Positions 58,627-64,000 of a stretch of DNA of 64,000 bases are shown piece by piece. Every line of letters starts with the position of its first letter. The stretch's first letter is position 1. The notes beneath the pieces were generated by a model. That model searched no databases, was not told the origin of the DNA, and saw only the letters and a list, made by a program, of their open reading frames with translations. Source of the stretch: Acidimicrobiaceae bacterium. Lineage in GTDB: Bacteria; Actinomycetota; Acidimicrobiia; Acidimicrobiales; Aldehydirespiratoraceae. The translations under genes were made by a program, and so were the position numbers. The DNA is taken from contig VYCW01000077.1 of assembly GCA_009843735.1 (NCBI GenBank), positions 1 through 64,000 on the forward strand. The letters are read 5' to 3'.

Positions 58627-59424
58627 TCAGGTGCCGGTGAAGTTGGGGGTTCGCTTCTCGGCGAAGGCTCTCGGGCCTTCTTTGGCGTCGTTGGAGCGGA
58701 ACACCGCCTGGCCGTAGTCCCATTCGTGGCGCAGGGCGTCGTCGAGCTCCATGCCGTCGCACTCGTGCAGTGTGCGGGTGATCGCCGCGGAGGCCAGGGG
58801 GCCGTTGGCGGCCACCACCCCGGCGATCTCGAGAGCCTTCTCCAGGGCCTGGCCGTCGGGCACGACATGGCCGATCAGACCGATCTCGAGGGCTTCGGCC
58901 GCGCTGATGTGCTTGCCGGTGAGCAGGATCTCCGCCGCGTGGGTGTAGGGGATCTGGCGGGGCAGGCGCACCGCCGAACCGCCCATCGGGTAGAGCGACC
59001 AGCGGACCTCGCTCACCCCGAAGCGGGCCGACTCGCCGGCCACCCTGATCTCCATGGCCTGGAGGATCTCGGTGCCGCCCGCGATGGCCACGCCCTCCAC
59101 CGCGGCCACGATGGGCTTGGTCGGCCGGTAGTGGCGGAACAGGGCCTTGTAGACGATGTCGGGGTCCTCGGCCATGCGGGCCCTCGTATCGAGCGGGTCG
59201 CTGTCGTCGGCGTCGCCGGCCATGGCCCGAAGATCGGCGCCGGAGCAGAAGTTGCCGCCCGCCCCGGTCACGACGATGCAGCGCACGTCGGGGTCGTTCG
59301 AGGCCTCCTCGTAGGCGTCGTACATGCGGATGAGCATCGGCCCGGTGATGGCGTTCATCCGCGCGGGCCGGTTCATGGTGACGATCATCACGTGGCCGTC
59401 GCGTTCGACCAGGGCGTCAGGCAT
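58627..59424 (-). CDS. Enoyl-CoA hydratase family protein
   Basis: [51 protein letters not shown]. Confidence 0.93.
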   Translation of the reverse strand: MPDALVERDGHVMIVTMNRPARMNAITGPMLIRMYDAYEEASNDPDVRCIVVTGAGGNFCSGADLRAMAGDADDSDPLDTRARMAEDPDIVYKALFRHYRPTKPIVAAVEGVAIAGGTEILQAMEIRVAGESARFGVSEVRWSLYPMGGSAVRLPRQIPYTHAAEILLTGKHISAAEALEIGLIGHVVPDGQALEKALEIAGVVAANGPLASAAITRTLHECDGMELDDALRHEWDYGQAVFRSNDAKEGPRAFAEKRTPNFTGT

Positions 59425-59469
59425 GGGGACTCTCCCGTCAGGGGCTGAATGAGCCGTACAGCCGCGGGG

Positions 59470-62367
<2,898 letters not shown>

Positions 62368-62435
62368 CGTTACGCGAATCTACCCGGAGGGCCCGGCCGG
62401 CCCTATCCGGAGGCGATGGACGGGCAGATAACGGG

Positions 62436-63578
62436 TTAACCGAAGAGATCTCCCCGGTCGGTCAGGCCGAGCTTGGGGAAGGGGCCGAAGAAGCCGTGCT
62501 CGTAGAGGCCGTAGCCCTCCTGTGGCCCGCGGCCCGGATCGTCGTAGGTGAACCGGGCCACCGAGTCGACCACCCCGTACTGGCCCAAGCCCCGGATCTC
62601 GCTCACCTTGTACGACCGAGCCTGCTCCACCAGGTCCTCGCCCTGCCACATGCCGTGGCGCCAGTCGGGCTCGACGCCGTAGCCCGCGCCGATGGACAGG
62701 AAGTTGGTACACAGCGGCTCCACGTCGATGGTGATGGGTCCACCGGGCGCGTCACCGAACGTGATGTGGGATCCGGACAGCAGGCGGGTCCCGCTGATGG
62801 TGTCGTGGGTCCACTCGGGGCGCCCGAGGAAATCGCGCGGCCGCTCGGGATCGGTCCAGACCCGCATCCCGGTCTGCATTGTCCGGTTGCCGTCGGGCTC
62901 CTCGTGGCACAGGTAGATGACCCAGTGGTCGCCGAAGTCGGCGGGCATGTAGTTCCACATGCCGGCCAGTGTCGAGATGGTCTGGCGGATGCCGTCGGGC
63001 TGCTTCTCGCCCACGGGACGCACCCCCCAGGACCGGTCCCGTGCGCCTCCGCAGACGTCGGGGGTTACCGCGATGTCGGTGCCATCCACCGTGAGGGTGC
63101 CCTCCCAGCGGCCCAGCTGGGCGAACCGCTGGGTGTTGAACATGACCGTGCCGCGGGCCCGCACGTACTGGCGGGGCTCCTCGAAGGGGTCGACTGGCGA
63201 GGTCCAGGTCACATCCATGGCCAGTTGCGAGTCGGCGGGCCGGCCCGGCTCCACGATCACCCGCAGCTTGCGCAGCGGCTCGATCACCTCTATGCGGATC
63301 GGCCCGACCGAGATGTCGGAGCGGTCGGTCAGCGGCTTGCTGGCCCGCACCACGAGGTGGTCGTCGCCGCGGGTCACCGCCAGGTAGGCGTCGGTGGTGC
63401 CAAGGTTCGGGTACTGGCCCAGCCCGAAGATGGCGAAGTACTCGCCGCTGGAGGGATGCAGGTTGAAGTAGTAGCGGTCGTAGAAGTTGCGGTCCGAGGT
63501 GGCCGGATGGCGCACGTACTCGGAGGTCTGGTGGACGGGATAGTCGTCCCACGGCGAGATGGATCGATACGAGGTCAT
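62436..63578 (-). CDS. Conserved hypothetical protein (AttH/carotenoid-1,2-hydratase-like beta-barrel suspected)
   Basis: MTSYRSISPWDDYPVHQTSEYVRHPATSDRNFYDRYYFNLHPSSGEYFAIFGLGQYPNLGTTDAYLAVTRGD; long ORF, no firm family. Confidence 0.7.
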   Translation of the reverse strand: MTSYRSISPWDDYPVHQTSEYVRHPATSDRNFYDRYYFNLHPSSGEYFAIFGLGQYPNLGTTDAYLAVTRGDDHLVVRASKPLTDRSDISVGPIRIEVIEPLRKLRVIVEPGRPADSQLAMDVTWTSPVDPFEEPRQYVRARGTVMFNTQRFAQLGRWEGTLTVDGTDIAVTPDVCGGARDRSWGVRPVGEKQPDGIRQTISTLAGMWNYMPADFGDHWVIYLCHEEPDGNRTMQTGMRVWTDPERPRDFLGRPEWTHDTISGTRLLSGSHITFGDAPGGPITIDVEPLCTNFLSIGAGYGVEPDWRHGMWQGEDLVEQARSYKVSEIRGLGQYGVVDSVARFTYDDPGRGPQEGYGLYEHGFFGPFPKLGLTDRGDLFG

Positions 63579-63612
63579 GGCCGAGGACGCTAGCTGCGGC
63601 CCGACCGCCGTC

Positions 63613-64000
63613 CTATCCCTCGCCGTCCTTGGTGATGGTGACGGTGTGGGTGTCGCCGTCATCGGCTGTCACCGTGATCGTGTAGCCCGACACGGTGACG
63701 CTCTCGCCCACGTCCAGGATCGGTGACACGAAGGTGTGTCCCCGACCAGCGTCGCCGGCCAGCTTGATGGGGAGGTCCCCGTTTTCGATGCGCGCATCGA
63801 CGGTGTACACCACGACGCGCCCTTCGCCGACAGCGGCGTGCTTGTCATAGCCGATCCGGCGCCGGCTCTCGACCACGATCACCTCGCTCGACGAGACCGG
63901 CACAGCCGCCATGGCGACGCCGTCGCCGGGCTCAGCGATCGGACTCAGCGCGACGGTGGCGCTCGGTTCGGCAATGCACCGGACCTGCTCGCCCCCGAGC
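63613..64000 (-). CDS. C-terminal part of a secreted protein (runs off the right edge)
   Basis: Frame stays open from 63613 to the window end; ...SSSEVIVVESRRRIGYDKHAAVGEGRVVVYTVDARIENGDLPIKL...VSGYTITVTADDGDTHTVTITKDGEG. Confidence 0.6.
   Translation of the reverse strand, partial: LGGEQVRCIAEPSATVALSPIAEPGDGVAMAAVPVSSSEVIVVESRRRIGYDKHAAVGEGRVVVYTVDARIENGDLPIKLAGDAGRGHTFVSPILDVGESVTVSGYTITVTADDGDTHTVTITKDGEG

Overview
64 kb window of a high-GC actinobacterial chromosome. It carries a mycothione reductase-like gene, several F420/LLM-type oxidoreductases, and a GcvH-GarA-MerR-nuclease-MerR block that resembles the mycobacterial Rv1826-Rv1830 neighbourhood. From left to right it contains: furA-katG (katG truncated by the window edge); SDR, IlvD/Edd and other oxidoreductases; selD with an in-frame UGA at the catalytic position; an apparent TPP-enzyme/ALDH/IlvD-Edd operon; two sugar ABC importers without their own ATPases, interleaved with Gfo/Idh, IclR, GlpD, GlpK, SDR, LacI and GH13 genes; a minus-strand acyl-CoA catabolic operon headed by an orphan UgpC/MsmX-type ATPase; the gcvH/garA/merR block; and gcvT, aroC, mtr-like and gcvP genes. 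The main leads are: (1) selD is itself a selenoprotein gene and is truncated in the ORF track; (2) three near-identical LacI-type operators link a transporter, a GH13 and the distant ATPase; (3) a ~90-bp structured intergenic repeat with covarying stems occurs three times; (4) a 26-aa zinc-ribbon micro-ORF is stop/start coupled to the GarA-like FHA gene; (5) a sugar-binding lipoprotein has a long Ala/Glu heptad-like stalk; (6) long hairpins sit right after both substrate-binding-protein genes. I saw no rRNA, tRNA, CRISPR array or intact transposase. All homology calls come from reading motifs by eye, with no database search.
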